A stretch of DNA of 5,842 nucleotides from positions 1 to 5,842 of the forward strand of contig JAHDDN010000354.1 in the NCBI GenBank assembly GCA_020629335.1, in the 5' to 3' direction. The notes below the pieces were generated by a model. That model was not told the DNA's origin. It searched no databases and was given only the letters and a program-made list of their open reading frames with translations. The position numbers and the translations under genes were made by a program. This document shows, in pieces, positions 5,425 through 5,842 of the stretch; position 1 is the stretch's first letter, and every line of letters begins with the position of its first letter. This stretch comes from Chitinophagales bacterium. Its GTDB lineage: Bacteria; Bacteroidota; Bacteroidia; Chitinophagales; UBA2359.

Positions 5425-5822
5425 TACACACGATCAAGCCCAATAATCGCAAACAAACTCACGATACCAATAAAACGTAATATCGAAGAAAGTAGATAGG
5501 ACTTAATATAACTCTCTGGAAAATTATTGTTTTTTAGCTTATTATAAGCATAGACTGTTGACAGTGCAATGAATGAAATGACGGCAATCACATAGATGAT
5601 ATAAGTTAGATAAGTATCTAATAGCTGCTGTCTAAGAGTGATAAAAAACAAGCCAATAATAGCAATCAAGACCACTAAACTGTAAATGTTAAACTTAGAG
5701 AATAGTCTAAATAATTCGGTCTTTTTATTATCCGCTAATTGATTAAATGCTCTAAAATTAATGATACGAGAAACAAATAACAGTATCAAAAAAAGCATAA
5801 AGCCGATCATCATATTGTCCAT
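5424..5822 (-). CDS. Four-helix integral membrane protein, unknown function
   Basis: The 132-residue product has four strongly hydrophobic stretches: 5-21, 45-63, 71-93 and about 108-128. Between the first two is a short charged loop (NQLADNKKTELFRLFSKF, 27-44), and between the last two is another (NKLKNNNFPESYIKSYL, 94-110). I recognise no family motif and no catalytic residues, so I assign no function. ATG at 5822 is the furthest-upstream start in frame; Met4 or Met5 would also leave the first helix intact. Only 20 bases of sequence upstream are visible, so promoter and operon partners are outside the window. Confidence 0.7.
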   Translation of the reverse strand: MDNMMIGFMLFLILLFVSRIINFRAFNQLADNKKTELFRLFSKFNIYSLVVLIAIIGLFFITLRQQLLDTYLTYIIYVIAVISFIALSTVYAYNKLKNNNFPESYIKSYLLSSILRFIGIVSLFAIIGLDRV

Positions 5823-5842
5823 AAATAGGTATTGATATAGAA

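Overview
The window looks like a chromosomal segment of a marine or environmental Bacteroidota, perhaps Saprospiraceae or Cytophagales; the lineage below phylum is a guess. Three things support the phylum. One protein ends in a type IX secretion (T9SS) type A sorting domain. A DUF4159 protein of the form common in Bacteroidota is present. The best promoter matches the phylum-specific -33 TTTG / -7 TAnnTTTG pattern, and the starts follow A-rich stretches instead of Shine-Dalgarno sites. The genes are AT-rich, while the repeats between them are strikingly GC-rich.

Layout: 15-680 (+) is an exported DUF4159 protein. From 701 to 2076 there is a repeat-dense island. It has a ~218-bp structured repeat (copy A, +) at its left edge and an inverted copy (B, -) at its right edge. 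Between them, two very GC-rich nested hairpin repeats in direct orientation flank a DUF559 (Vsr-like, PD-(D/E)XK) endonuclease gene on the minus strand. From 2093 there is a good promoter and then a 724-residue exported beta-propeller protein with a T9SS sorting tail (2204-4378), followed by a short terminator and a third copy (C, +) of the structured repeat at 4442-4665. A small outer-membrane beta-barrel-like protein (4768-5376, +) converges through a strong hairpin on a four-helix membrane protein of unknown function (5424-5822, -).

The main result is the three-copy ~220-bp repeat. Each copy has a perfect 21-23 bp stem whose arms differ in sequence between copies, while the ~28-30 nt apical part and the flanking boxes (CGGGCTGTCCG, CCATCCCTC) are nearly fixed. 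A second stem, formed by segments about 90 nt apart, also changes on both sides in step. This is a compensatory pattern, so structure as well as sequence is being maintained, either as RNA or as a DNA cruciform. The function is unknown to me. I recall similar unnamed repeats from other Bacteroidota genomes, but I cannot verify that here.

The protein-coding genes show no obvious common pathway. Three of the four clear non-nuclease products appear to be exported or membrane proteins, and the DUF559 nuclease reads as part of the repeat island and not of the host functions around it.
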